Of a DNA stretch of 10,067 nucleotides, positions 1 through 6,525 are shown piece by piece. The notes beneath the pieces were generated by a model, which ran no database searches, was not told where the DNA came from, and saw only the letters and a list, made by a program, of their open reading frames with translations. This DNA comes from XYA12-FULL-58-9 sp001798605 (GTDB taxonomy: Bacteria; Myxococcota; XYA12-FULL-58-9): positions 1-10,067 of the forward strand of contig DAINMX010000237.1 of the NCBI GenBank assembly GCA_036736205.1, in the 5' to 3' direction. Numbering within the stretch: position 1 is the first letter of the stretch; each line of letters starts with the position of its first letter. Made by a program: the position numbers and the translations under genes.

Positions 1-2
1 CG

Positions 3-2075
3 GTTGATTTCGCGGTGGCTCCAGACATCAGCCCCTTCACCTTCAGTGCCACTCCTGATTCGGTCGTATCAGGTGTCGCAACGAACGTTACTTGGACGTG
101 GGCTTACGCCAATTCTCCGGCGCCCGCTCCCACCTGCAGTATCAATCAGGGCGTGGGTACGGTGACAAATGGCGAAACGACGAGTATCGCTATCACTGCA
201 GATACCACCTTTAGGCTCACCTGCAGCAATTCCGCGGGCTCGGATACGGCGCAGAAAACAATCCGGGTTCTTGAGTCGCCAGAGATTGCCTTTTTTGCTT
301 TCTCTCCCGGCACCATAGGCCAAAATCAGGCTACGAGTGTCATGTGGCGCTTTGGCTTTGTTCGCACTCCTTATCCTTCACCTACCTGCACAATCGATAA
401 TGGCATCGGGACTGTGGTGGATGGATCCATCTCTTCCGTCAATGTCAGTTCAGAGACTGTCTTCGAACTTACTTGCACAAACTCGCAAGGCAGCGGATCA
501 AAGCAGTTGACCATTTCTCCAATCACTTTCGAAGATGTCTATGGCGAATTCATTGCGCTTAGTTCAGGCGATCTTCACACCTGCGGCATCAAGAGCGATA
601 GCACGGTTGCGTGTTGGGGGAACGATGACTTCGGTCAATCCAACCCGCCCACGGGCACTTTTGTGGCCATTGTTGCGGGATTGAATCACACCTGCGGCAT
701 CAAGAGCGATAGCACGGTTACGTGTTGGGGGGACGATGACTTCGGTCAATCCACCCCGCCGACGGGCACTTTCGTGGCCATAAGTGCTGGATATGATCAC
801 AGCTGCGGAATCAAGAGCGACAATACTGTTACGTGTTGGGGATCGAATTCTTACGGTCAATCCACTCCTCCCTCGGGAGGCTTCGAGGCCATAGCTTCGG
901 GACTCAGCAACACCTGCGGCATCAAGAGCGATAATACCTTGGCGTGCTGGGGATTGGATGACTACGATCAATCCACGCCGCCTCTAGGCACTTTTGTGGC
1001 CGTTGCTGCAGGGAATTATCACGGCTGCGGCATCAGGAGTAACAGCATCCTTGCGTGTTGGGGTAATGATGTTTCCGGTCAATCCACCCCGCCGACGGAC
1101 ACTTTTGTGGGCCTAAGGGCAGGGGGATTTCACACCTGCGGCATCAAGAGTGACAACACCGTGGCGTGCTGGGGAGGAGATTCTTGGGGAGAATCCAGTC
1201 CGCCCACGGGAGGTTTCGTGGCCATCGGTGCAGGGAGTCATCACACCTGCGGCATTAAGAGCGACAACACCGTCGCGTGTTGGGGATGGGATTCGTGGGG
1301 GCAATCCACGCCACCCACAGGAGGTTATGTGGCCCTAGGTGCGGGAGGTCGTCACAGCTGTGGAATCAAGGGTGACAATACCCTTGCGTGTTGGGGTGAT
1401 GATGATTTCGGTCAATCCAGCCCGCCCGCGGGAAGTTTCGTGTTCATAAGTGTTGGAGATTATCACGGCTGCGGAATCAAGAGTGACAACACCGTGGCGT
1501 GCTGGGGAACAGATTCTTGGGGAGAATCCAGTCCGCCCACGGGAGGTTTCGTGGCCATCGGTGCAGGATATCAGCGCAACTGCGCCATCAGGAGTAACAG
1601 CACCCTTGCGTGTTGGGGTTATGAATATTACCAATCCACTCCTCCCACGGGAAGTTTCGTGGCTGTAAGTACGGGGCATTTACACAGCTGCGCCATCAGG
1701 AGCAACAACACCCTCGCGTGTTGGGGAGACAACATGTGGGGTCAATCCACCCCGCCGACGGGCGATTTCGTGGCCATCAGTGCGGGGCATAGACACACCT
1801 GTGGCATCAGGAGCGACAACACAATCGCATGTTGGGGAGATAATGAGTACGGACAATCCATTCCGCCCGCGGGAAGTTTCGTAGCCATAAGTGCAGGGGA
1901 GCATCACACGTGTGGAATAAGAAGCGACAAAACCCTTGCGTGTTGGGGTGATGATGGTTTCGCACAATCCACCCCACCGACGGGCACTTTCGTGGACGTA
2001 AGTGCTGGACTGGATCACACCTGCGGCATCACAGAGGGCGGCGTTGAAACGTGTTGGGGATATAGTGTTCGTTAA
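3..2075 (+). CDS. RCC1-like repeat protein with two N-terminal Ig-like domains (5'-partial)
   Basis: The reading frame is open to the left edge and no ribosome binding site precedes the GTG at 15, so the true start and any export signal lie upstream. Numbered from GTG 15, residues 1-86 and 87-170 are two related beta-sandwich (Ig-like) domains, each with a Cys pair 29 residues apart (C41/C70 and C125/C154) in a PTC...LTC pattern. From about residue 177 to the end there are 14 copies of a 37-residue unit with consensus G-x-FVAISAG-x2-HTCGIKSDNT-x-ACWG-x4-GQSTPP. These match the bacterial RCC1-like repeat class, which folds as beta-propeller blades. Each unit has two cysteines ten residues apart, as expected for disulfides in an exported protein. 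The last unit stops just after its CWG, closing the array. Binding partner and function are unknown. The repeat assignment is firm; an extracellular location is inferred from the cysteines and Ig-like domains. Confidence 0.9.
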   Translation, partial: VDFAVAPDISPFTFSATPDSVVSGVATNVTWTWAYANSPAPAPTCSINQGVGTVTNGETTSIAITADTTFRLTCSNSAGSDTAQKTIRVLESPEIAFFAFSPGTIGQNQATSVMWRFGFVRTPYPSPTCTIDNGIGTVVDGSISSVNVSSETVFELTCTNSQGSGSKQLTISPITFEDVYGEFIALSSGDLHTCGIKSDSTVACWGNDDFGQSNPPTGTFVAIVAGLNHTCGIKSDSTVTCWGDDDFGQSTPPTGTFVAISAGYDHSCGIKSDNTVTCWGSNSYGQSTPPSGGFEAIASGLSNTCGIKSDNTLACWGLDDYDQSTPPLGTFVAVAAGNYHGCGIRSNSILACWGNDVSGQSTPPTDTFVGLRAGGFHTCGIKSDNTVACWGGDSWGESSPPTGGFVAIGAGSHHTCGIKSDNTVACWGWDSWGQSTPPTGGYVALGAGGRHSCGIKGDNTLACWGDDDFGQSSPPAGSFVFISVGDYHGCGIKSDNTVACWGTDSWGESSPPTGGFVAIGAGYQRNCAIRSNSTLACWGYEYYQSTPPTGSFVAVSTGHLHSCAIRSNNTLACWGDNMWGQSTPPTGDFVAISAGHRHTCGIRSDNTIACWGDNEYGQSIPPAGSFVAISAGEHHTCGIRSDKTLACWGDDGFAQSTPPTGTFVDVSAGLDHTCGITEGGVETCWGYSVR
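543..2072 (+). repeat. 14-unit, 111-bp coding tandem repeat (RCC1-like)
   Basis: Each 111-bp unit encodes 37 residues. The exception is unit 10 (about 1605-1640), which lacks one codon between its CWG and QSTPP motifs. Units 1 and 2 are nearly identical at DNA level: the segment from 576 recurs from 687, exactly 111 bp on. The segment from 1161 in unit 6 recurs almost unchanged from 1494 in unit 9, 333 bp or three units away. A segment from 1031 in unit 5 recurs from 1586 in unit 10, 555 bp or five units away. These spacings suggest several rounds of internal duplication or gene conversion. Confidence 0.9.
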
Positions 2076-2076
2076 A

Positions 2077-2086
2077 CTCACGTGAG
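2077..2086. other. 10-bp perfect palindrome just after the RCC1-like gene
   Basis: CTCACGTGAG is a perfect palindrome starting one base after the TAA stop. It has no loop and no adjacent T-run on the + strand, so it is a poor terminator in that direction. On the - strand it is followed by a short TTT. It could be a protein-binding site between two convergent genes or simply chance. Confidence 0.3.
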
Positions 2087-2094
2087 ATGCCAGT

Positions 2095-2113
2095 CCCGCC
2101 ATGGGTGGGCGGG
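2095..2113. terminator. weak inverted repeat between convergent genes
   Basis: CCCGCC (2095-2100) and GGCGGG (2108-2113) form a 6-bp GC stem with a 7-nt loop. It sits between the convergent ends of the RCC1-like gene (2075) and the small minus-strand gene (2135). No T-run follows on either strand, so intrinsic termination is only a possibility. Confidence 0.25.
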
Positions 2114-2134
2114 CTAGCTCCTTCACCGTCTTCT

Positions 2135-2476
2135 TCACCATCTTTGAGCAAGGCTACGGAACCGAGCACCCAAGATGGCCTGCTCCGCGGCCTCAATGAT
2201 ATTGCCGCTCCCTTCCTTGTTCATCTGTTTCCAGGTAACCGGGTTTTTCCTCAATGTAGCCATTGCGTTCGTGAATCTATTGATGTCAACGGTTTTGAAC
2301 TGCTTTGCTGCCACGTAGGCCGTCAAGATGGTTTTCAGTTGCCCCTTGAGCAATGGTACTGCGGTGCTCTCGCTCAGCATTTCAAGCGCGGAGACCATGT
2401 TTTCTGTGGGAGTATTGAGGAGCTCCGTAAAGCTAAGTTGTTTGCAAGTAACGAGTGCGATGAGTTTGAGTTCCAT
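2135..2476 (-). CDS. hypothetical 113-aa protein
   Basis: I do not recognise this protein. The ATG at 2476 is preceded on the minus strand by GAGGACACC, which places a GAGGA ribosome binding site 4 nt upstream. The product has a normal amino-acid mix with many Leu, Ala, Lys and Thr and only one Cys. It reads as alternating amphipathic helices, for example GQLKTILTAYVAAKQFKTVD, with no signal peptide or membrane segment, which points to a small helical cytoplasmic protein. It ends 59 bp from the convergent RCC1-like gene and is divergent from the YceI gene, with about 140 bp between start codons. The opposite strand carries a longer frame (2087-2617), but its composition looks like a shadow. 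Without homologs it remains a moderate-confidence call. Confidence 0.5.
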   Translation of the reverse strand: MELKLIALVTCKQLSFTELLNTPTENMVSALEMLSESTAVPLLKGQLKTILTAYVAAKQFKTVDINRFTNAMATLRKNPVTWKQMNKEGSGNIIEAAEQAILGARFRSLAQRW

Positions 2477-2616
2477 GGTGTCCTCGGAGCTTTGTGCCTG
2501 TGGATATTATCGGTTGTGAAGCTGAACTGTTTCTTGTTTGCGTATTGTGAATTCTGTGACTTGCCACACAAGAGAAGACGACACACCTTGCCTACATCAC
2601 CTACATGGAGGCAATG

Positions 2617-3234
2617 ATGAACGATCTGAAAGCTATTGCATATTCAACCCTGGCAATGTTGGTCCTCACGCCGGCGATCGCCTTGGCGGAAACCTGGGAC
2701 GTGGACACGGCCCATGCGTCAGCACAATTCTCAGTCAAACACATGATGGTAAGCAATGTTCGTGGGGAGTTTGGCAACATCAAAGGGACGATAGAGATCA
2801 ACCCGCGAGACATCAGTCAATCGACGGTCCTGGTGGAAATTGACGCCCGCACCCTTGATACAGGCAATGACAAACGCGATGAGCACCTGAAATCTGCCGA
2901 CTTCTTTGACGTAACCAAGTACCCAAAGATGACCTTCACGTCCACCCAAGTGAAACGAGCTGGCGACGGCAAGCTCGCGGTAACGGGCGATCTCACCATG
3001 CGAGGCATCACCAAACCGGTCACTCTTGACGTTGAAGGGCCCACACCCACCGTCGTCTCACCGTGGGGCACGAAGGTGAGTGGAGTGCACGCCACCGCAG
3101 TTATCGACCGCAAGGACTGGGGGCTCACCTGGAACAAGAACCTGGATGCTGGGGGAGTGGTGGTTGCCGACGAAGTCAAAATCACGCTGGACGTTGAGCT
3201 GATAAGAAACGACCGCAAGGTGAGCACCCGCTGA
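2617..3234 (+). CDS. YceI-family periplasmic lipid-binding protein
   Basis: The product is a 205-aa exported protein of the YceI family, lipocalin-like beta-barrels that bind polyisoprenoids or other hydrophobic ligands in the periplasm. Residues 1-24 form a signal peptide with probable cleavage at ALA|ETW. Family landmarks follow in order: W-x-VD-x-AH near the mature N-terminus, F-x-VKHMMVSNVRGEF, the EIDARTLDTGNDKRDEHLKS block, FFDVTKYPKMTF, GDLTMRGITKPVTLDVE, and an RKDWGL-x-WN segment near the C-terminus. Three in-frame ATGs occur at 2605, 2614 and 2617. The GGAGG at 2607-2611 overlaps the first and lies 5 nt before 2617, so 2617 is the likely start. Length and order are typical of the family; the ligand cannot be told from sequence. 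No companion cytochrome b561 gene, common beside yceI elsewhere, is present here. It converges on the cysteine-rich lipoprotein gene. Confidence 0.93.
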   Translation: MNDLKAIAYSTLAMLVLTPAIALAETWDVDTAHASAQFSVKHMMVSNVRGEFGNIKGTIEINPRDISQSTVLVEIDARTLDTGNDKRDEHLKSADFFDVTKYPKMTFTSTQVKRAGDGKLAVTGDLTMRGITKPVTLDVEGPTPTVVSPWGTKVSGVHATAVIDRKDWGLTWNKNLDAGGVVVADEVKITLDVELIRNDRKVSTR

Positions 3235-3270
3235 AACTGCTTTTCCTCCGTTTCGATACGCGCTGGTGAC

Positions 3271-3312
3271 CAATAAGAAAGGCCCGCGACGCTTCAAATA
3301 CGCCGCGGGCCT
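3271..3312 (-). terminator. intrinsic terminator of the cysteine-rich lipoprotein gene
   Basis: On the minus strand AGGCCCGCG and CGCGGGCCT (arms 3304-3312 and 3280-3288) form a perfect 9-bp stem. The loop can extend the stem by four more pairs with two G-U wobbles, leaving a 7-nt tip. The stem is followed directly by the T-rich tail TTTCTTATT. It begins about 22 nt after the TAA of the lipoprotein gene. On the + strand the stem is not followed by a T-run, so it probably acts mainly on the minus-strand transcript, although its position between convergent genes could also block read-through from yceI. Confidence 0.8.
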
Positions 3313-3334
3313 CTAGATGCTTCGGAACAAGACC

Positions 3335-5332
3335 TTACGGTGTTCGGTCCACTTCTTCGAGGATGCAGCGAACTGCCTCGTCTGTTGAAGTCCAACCGCA
3401 GGAGCCATCGACCTGGCGCTCGCAGATGGCAGAGTCGAGGCATCGGTACTCTTCCAGGTAGACACATGCTGAGCTTGTGTCGCGATCGGCACAAATTTCG
3501 CCGGAGCAACCGGTGCGGAAGCAGTCGTCGCTTGGGGGTGCCATGCAAATGCTGTAGCACTCCATGGGTGGAAGGAAGCAATTGTTGGGGTCAGAGGAAT
3601 CGCAGTCTCCCAAGCCTTCACAGATCTCTTCGCATACCAGGCCCTCCGGGCAAGTGGTGTCGTCGCAGCCGATTGTCTCAAAAATGCACCAACCACCTTC
3701 ACAGTTACCCATGTTCCCGGCGGCATCGTAGCACTCGTCATCAGACTGACAGTACGGCTCGAAGGGAACACAGACGCCTTCACAGCCTGCGCCACAATCT
3801 GGATTAGGAACTCCAGATGAGTCTTCCCAACAATCCCAGCAATAGACGAGACACTCGTGCATGGGTGGGCATTCTTCGTTGAAAATACAGCCCTGTTGCG
3901 CCGGCTCACACATGTACGGATCGACACAGGGTCCGTAGCAACCGTTGAGCACCGTAATCACTTGGCCCTCAGGGCAAGTCGGAGGCATCATGTCACAGTA
4001 AGCATGGCTGGCGTCACAGTCGAACCGGAAGACGCACTCGCCGTCAACGCAAAGTGCCATCTCGCCACATTCGTCGTTGGTTTGACACCACACGGAAGAC
4101 GGCACACACACTCCGGCTGCAATGGCGGGAACGTCACAACTGCCGTCGGCATCGCAGGTCACGCCCTGCTCATAGTAGAACTCGCACGTCATACCGGGGC
4201 CGCACTCATCATCGGAGTAGCAGTACTCAGGTAGAGAAGGCTGGCAGATGCCATAACATGGCGGACAGTCACCATCGGCGTAGCAGGGCATGGCCGGGCA
4301 GACCTCAGTGATACAGGAGAAACCATCGGGACAATCCAAGTCTCCGGTACACTCGCGATAGTCGGGAATGCACTCCGCCACCGGCGGACAAGGTGCCGCA
4401 AAGCAATACACTTCATAGGCTTCGCAATGCATGCCTCGCGGACACTCGACGTTTGCGCAGGGGTTCTCATAGTAGGGCTGGCAGATGCCCTGACAATTGG
4501 GCGGCGGTGCCGGTCGGGCGCAGTTCATTCCATCTTCACAGGTGGGCTCGCACATACCGTCCAGGCAAGCGAAACCATCTGGGCAAGAACCGTCGTCACC
4601 ACAGGGGCCGACCACAGGGTCTTCGCCGTAGCACCAGGATTGGCAATACATGTGGGGCGGACAATCGAAGTCGGAGAAGCAATCGACATCACGGGGCACG
4701 CAGGTGCCGTACCAACCCGGTGACACGGGAGAGTCATCGGGATCGGTTGCCCAGTCGGGATCGGAAGGATTGGCTGGGTCATCGGTTGGAGTGGGTTCAT
4801 CGTTGCCCGCGTACTCACATTGAAATCCAGGGGGGCAGTCAGCACTTTCGCGACATCCTGGCTCATAGACGCAGTTGCCGTCGAGACAGAAACCGCCAGA
4901 GCCGTTCTCGTCGCGGCAATCGGCGCTCACATAACAGTCGGGGCTATCTTGCTCGGTGCAGGTGGAGAAGATGATGGCCCCGTTGACGTAGGCACAAACG
5001 ACGCAGTCCGGATCTGGAAGAGTAACCAGCACGCAACCAACGTTGGTGTCAACACAACCGAGGTCGCTGACCGTGCCATCGGCCAGCACACAGCGCTCAC
5101 AGGTGTTACCGGTACGCTGGTCGATATCGATCTCGACCACAGCACAATCACCATCATAAGGGAGGGTGGTGCACTCACCGTTGGCGTCGCAGTATTCGAG
5201 ATCGCCATTGTTATTGGTGAGCTTGATGGTGATCGGGTCTTGGACCTGCTGGGTACCCGGCTCGTCTGCCTGGGTACAGGCCAAAATCCCCATCAGACAG
5301 ATGCCACAGGCTGTGTAGATAACGTCTCTCAT
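3335..5332 (-). CDS. cysteine-rich lipoprotein with C-terminal eight-cysteine cluster
   Basis: The product is 665 aa. It begins MRDVIYTACGICLMGILAC, a lipoprotein signal with lipobox ILAC and lipidated Cys19. Thr at +2 is not the Asp inner-membrane retention signal, so outer-membrane anchoring is likely. By my count the protein has about 90 cysteines (near 14%) and is rich in Asp, Glu, Gly and Pro. Most of residues 45-600 is a run of irregular modules of the form C-x4-[DE]C-x-x-GM-x-C-x(n)-C, resembling the Dickkopf-type cysteine-rich regions annotated in deltaproteobacterial surface proteins. A Pro/Asp/Thr linker lies around residues 180-206. Residues 604-656 form the eight-cysteine cluster, with CSGEICAD and DG-x-CGWT as landmarks. 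Folding would need periplasmic disulfide formation. The start is fixed by GGAGG 5 nt before the ATG. It has its own sigma-54-type promoter match and a strong terminator, so it is probably monocistronic. Ligand and function are unknown. Confidence 0.9.
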   Translation of the reverse strand: MRDVIYTACGICLMGILACTQADEPGTQQVQDPITIKLTNNNGDLEYCDANGECTTLPYDGDCAVVEIDIDQRTGNTCERCVLADGTVSDLGCVDTNVGCVLVTLPDPDCVVCAYVNGAIIFSTCTEQDSPDCYVSADCRDENGSGGFCLDGNCVYEPGCRESADCPPGFQCEYAGNDEPTPTDDPANPSDPDWATDPDDSPVSPGWYGTCVPRDVDCFSDFDCPPHMYCQSWCYGEDPVVGPCGDDGSCPDGFACLDGMCEPTCEDGMNCARPAPPPNCQGICQPYYENPCANVECPRGMHCEAYEVYCFAAPCPPVAECIPDYRECTGDLDCPDGFSCITEVCPAMPCYADGDCPPCYGICQPSLPEYCYSDDECGPGMTCEFYYEQGVTCDADGSCDVPAIAAGVCVPSSVWCQTNDECGEMALCVDGECVFRFDCDASHAYCDMMPPTCPEGQVITVLNGCYGPCVDPYMCEPAQQGCIFNEECPPMHECLVYCWDCWEDSSGVPNPDCGAGCEGVCVPFEPYCQSDDECYDAAGNMGNCEGGWCIFETIGCDDTTCPEGLVCEEICEGLGDCDSSDPNNCFLPPMECYSICMAPPSDDCFRTGCSGEICADRDTSSACVYLEEYRCLDSAICERQVDGSCGWTSTDEAVRCILEEVDRTP

Positions 5333-5386
5333 ACTCTCCTCCAGGAATCATTTCCGCGGGTTATGGTCAGCGTCATCGGCGTAATA

Positions 5387-5402
5387 TGCGAATTTCGTGC
5401 CA
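5387..5402 (-). promoter_or_regulatory. sigma-54 (-24/-12) promoter of the cysteine-rich lipoprotein gene
   Basis: The minus strand reads TGGCACGAAATTCGCA. The sigma-54 consensus is TGGCACG-N4-TTGCW. All defined positions match except one T to C change in the -12 element, and the invariant GG and GC have the correct spacing. It points toward the lipoprotein gene, and transcription would start near 5375, giving a leader of about 43 nt before the ATG at 5332. Sigma-54 promoters need an enhancer-binding ATPase bound about 100-150 bp upstream, which here would fall at about 5480-5540. That stretch holds short inverted repeats such as GTGTGAACAC (5507-5516), but no binding site can be assigned. 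Confidence 0.7.
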
Positions 5403-5528
5403 CAGGATGGCATGATAAAAATCAATGTGTTAGGGCATTTGATCGATAGCAGCCCGGCAAACTGCTGTAGACTCTAGACAGCAATGTGCATGTAAAAATG
5501 ATTGTGGTGTGAACACAGGAGAGGTGCA

Positions 5529-5543
5529 ATGGTCGCACCGCGC
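5529..5543 (+). CDS. probable start of the HisC-HAD fusion gene (cut by gap)
   Basis: An AGGAG (5517-5521) lies 7 nt upstream of an ATG at 5529, which opens M-V-A-P-R before the sequence turns to N. The same orientation resumes after the gap with the C-terminal end of a HisC-type aminotransferase, and a short basic or proline-containing start is ordinary for that family. This is therefore the best candidate for the start of the gene ending at 6406. The two parts are out of frame if the 100 N are counted literally, which is expected for a placeholder of unknown length. It could instead begin an unrelated gene lost in the gap. Confidence 0.5.
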
Positions 5544-5643
5544 NNNNNNNNNNNNNNNNNNNNNNNNNNNNNNNNNNNNNNNNNNNNNNNNNNNNNNNNN
5601 NNNNNNNNNNNNNNNNNNNNNNNNNNNNNNNNNNNNNNNNNNN
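5544..5643. other. assembly gap (100 N)
   Basis: Exactly 100 undetermined bases, the usual placeholder for a scaffold join of unknown length. If the flanking pieces belong to one aminotransferase-HAD gene, roughly 0.9-1 kb is missing, because a HisC domain is normally near 350 residues and only about 40 are visible. Confidence 0.98.
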
Positions 5644-5644
5644 C

Positions 5645-6406
5645 GTGTTGGTGCGTGACCGCTCCTCTGTACCAGCTCTGCGGGGAATGATTCGAGTCAC
5701 CGTCGGAACCGAGCAGGAAAACCGGGCTTTCGTAGATTGCCTCGACGCATTTCGGCAGAAACAAGCCCTCATCTTCGATCTCGACGGCACCCTCGTCGAC
5801 ACCACGAGGAGCTTCGATGCCACGGTGTTGGAGTTGGTTTACGAGCTCACGGGCTCACCCGTCGAACCCGGCGACCTGCGAGCCCTACGCGGTGAGGGTG
5901 GTTACAACGACGACTGGGAGGCGTCGCAAGAGCTCGCCCGACGGCGCGGCGTCGAGGTGCAACTCGAAAGGGTCGCCGAGCGTGGCAAGAAGCTCTATCT
6001 CACTCGCGCTCGCAACGTTGAGACCCAGTTGCAGAGCAGCGAAACTCTGCGCCGCCTGGCCAAGCGTTATCGCCTGTTTGTCCTCACCGGTCGAAGCCGC
6101 GATGAGTACCAACCGGTGTGGGCCGATCGCCTCGATCCACTGTTTGAACGAGTCTACTGCCACGACGACCTGCCAGGATTGCGGAAGAAACCCGCGCCGG
6201 ACATGCTCGAGGAGATCCTACGACGTCACCAATGCCTGGGCGGCTTCTATGTTGGAGACATGGTCGACGACGTCGTCGCGGCCAAAGGTGCCGGTCTCAT
6301 GACCATCGCCATCACTGGCACCGTAGCGAGAGAGAAACTCGAAATACTCGAACCCGATATCATCGTTGACGACGGGCACTCCGTCGCCGACGTCTTTGGC
6401 GTTTAA
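5645..6406 (+). CDS. HisC-type aminotransferase C-terminus fused to HAD-superfamily phosphatase (5'-partial at gap)
   Basis: The frame is open from the gap edge, so GTG 5645 is only the first visible codon. Residues 1-38 (LVRDRSSVPALRGMIRVTVG, then T-x-x-EN-x-AF) match the last beta-strands and helix of histidinol-phosphate aminotransferase. They include the Arg of the I-R-[VI]-TVGT motif that holds the substrate carboxylate. Residues 39-253 are a complete HAD hydrolase: motif I FDLDGT (D45, D47), a helical cap at about 55-140 (subfamily I), motif II Thr148 in FVLTGR, motif III Lys182 in KKPAPDM, and motif IV GDMVDD (D205, D208 or D209). All catalytic residues are present. HisC makes histidinol phosphate and the next pathway step removes its phosphate, so a bifunctional HisC/histidinol-phosphatase is an attractive inference. 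Other small phosphate esters remain possible substrates. No other his genes are nearby. It is divergent from the lipoprotein gene and convergent with the WD40 gene. No hairpin with a T-run was found after its stop. Confidence 0.88.
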   Translation: MLVRDRSSVPALRGMIRVTVGTEQENRAFVDCLDAFRQKQALIFDLDGTLVDTTRSFDATVLELVYELTGSPVEPGDLRALRGEGGYNDDWEASQELARRRGVEVQLERVAERGKKLYLTRARNVETQLQSSETLRRLAKRYRLFVLTGRSRDEYQPVWADRLDPLFERVYCHDDLPGLRKKPAPDMLEEILRRHQCLGGFYVGDMVDDVVAAKGAGLMTIAITGTVAREKLEILEPDIIVDDGHSVADVFGV

Positions 6407-6525
6407 GTAACGGCATTGAACCTACCATTCTTACCCCCTCTGAGAAGGGCCATCGGCGCGCCGCCATTCCCACCGGTGAACACAACACCTCCCCGGTGCG
6501 AGGAGCCGATGCAGCGAAGGATACC

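Noticed and set aside
543..2072. Tandem 111-bp repeats as a CRISPR-like or non-coding satellite
   Set aside because: Units keep the reading frame, lack spacers and encode a recognised propeller repeat.
564..2141. Series of minus-strand frames opposite the RCC1-like repeats
   Set aside because: Their repetitive content simply mirrors the 111-bp repeat on the + strand; the + strand translation shows the conserved family motif.
2087..2617. + strand frame of 176 aa between the RCC1-like and YceI genes
   Set aside because: Its composition is odd (Cys, His, Phe and Pro clusters) and it has no ribosome binding site. The minus-strand frame at 2135-2476 has a better site and composition.
3313..3927. 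Minus-strand 204-aa frame overlapping the end of the lipoprotein gene
   Set aside because: It is a shadow in another frame of the cysteine-rich coding sequence, rich in Ser, Ala and Thr, with no motif.
4820..5449. Long + strand frame of 209 aa opposite the cysteine-rich lipoprotein
   Set aside because: It is rich in Ala, Val and Thr because it reads the complement of Cys, Asp and Gly codons. It has no ribosome binding site and overlaps a clearly coding minus-strand gene with a signal peptide.
5502..5690. Continuous + strand frame running through the N run
   Set aside because: It exists only because N codons are not stops. The frame after the gap does not match the real HisC-HAD frame.
6454..6498. 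CGGCGCGCCG palindrome (6454-6463) and the CACCGG/CCGGTG inverted repeat (6471-6498) between the HAD and WD40 genes
   Set aside because: The palindrome has no loop, and the stem is only 6 bp with a 16-nt loop and no T-run, so neither supports a terminator call.
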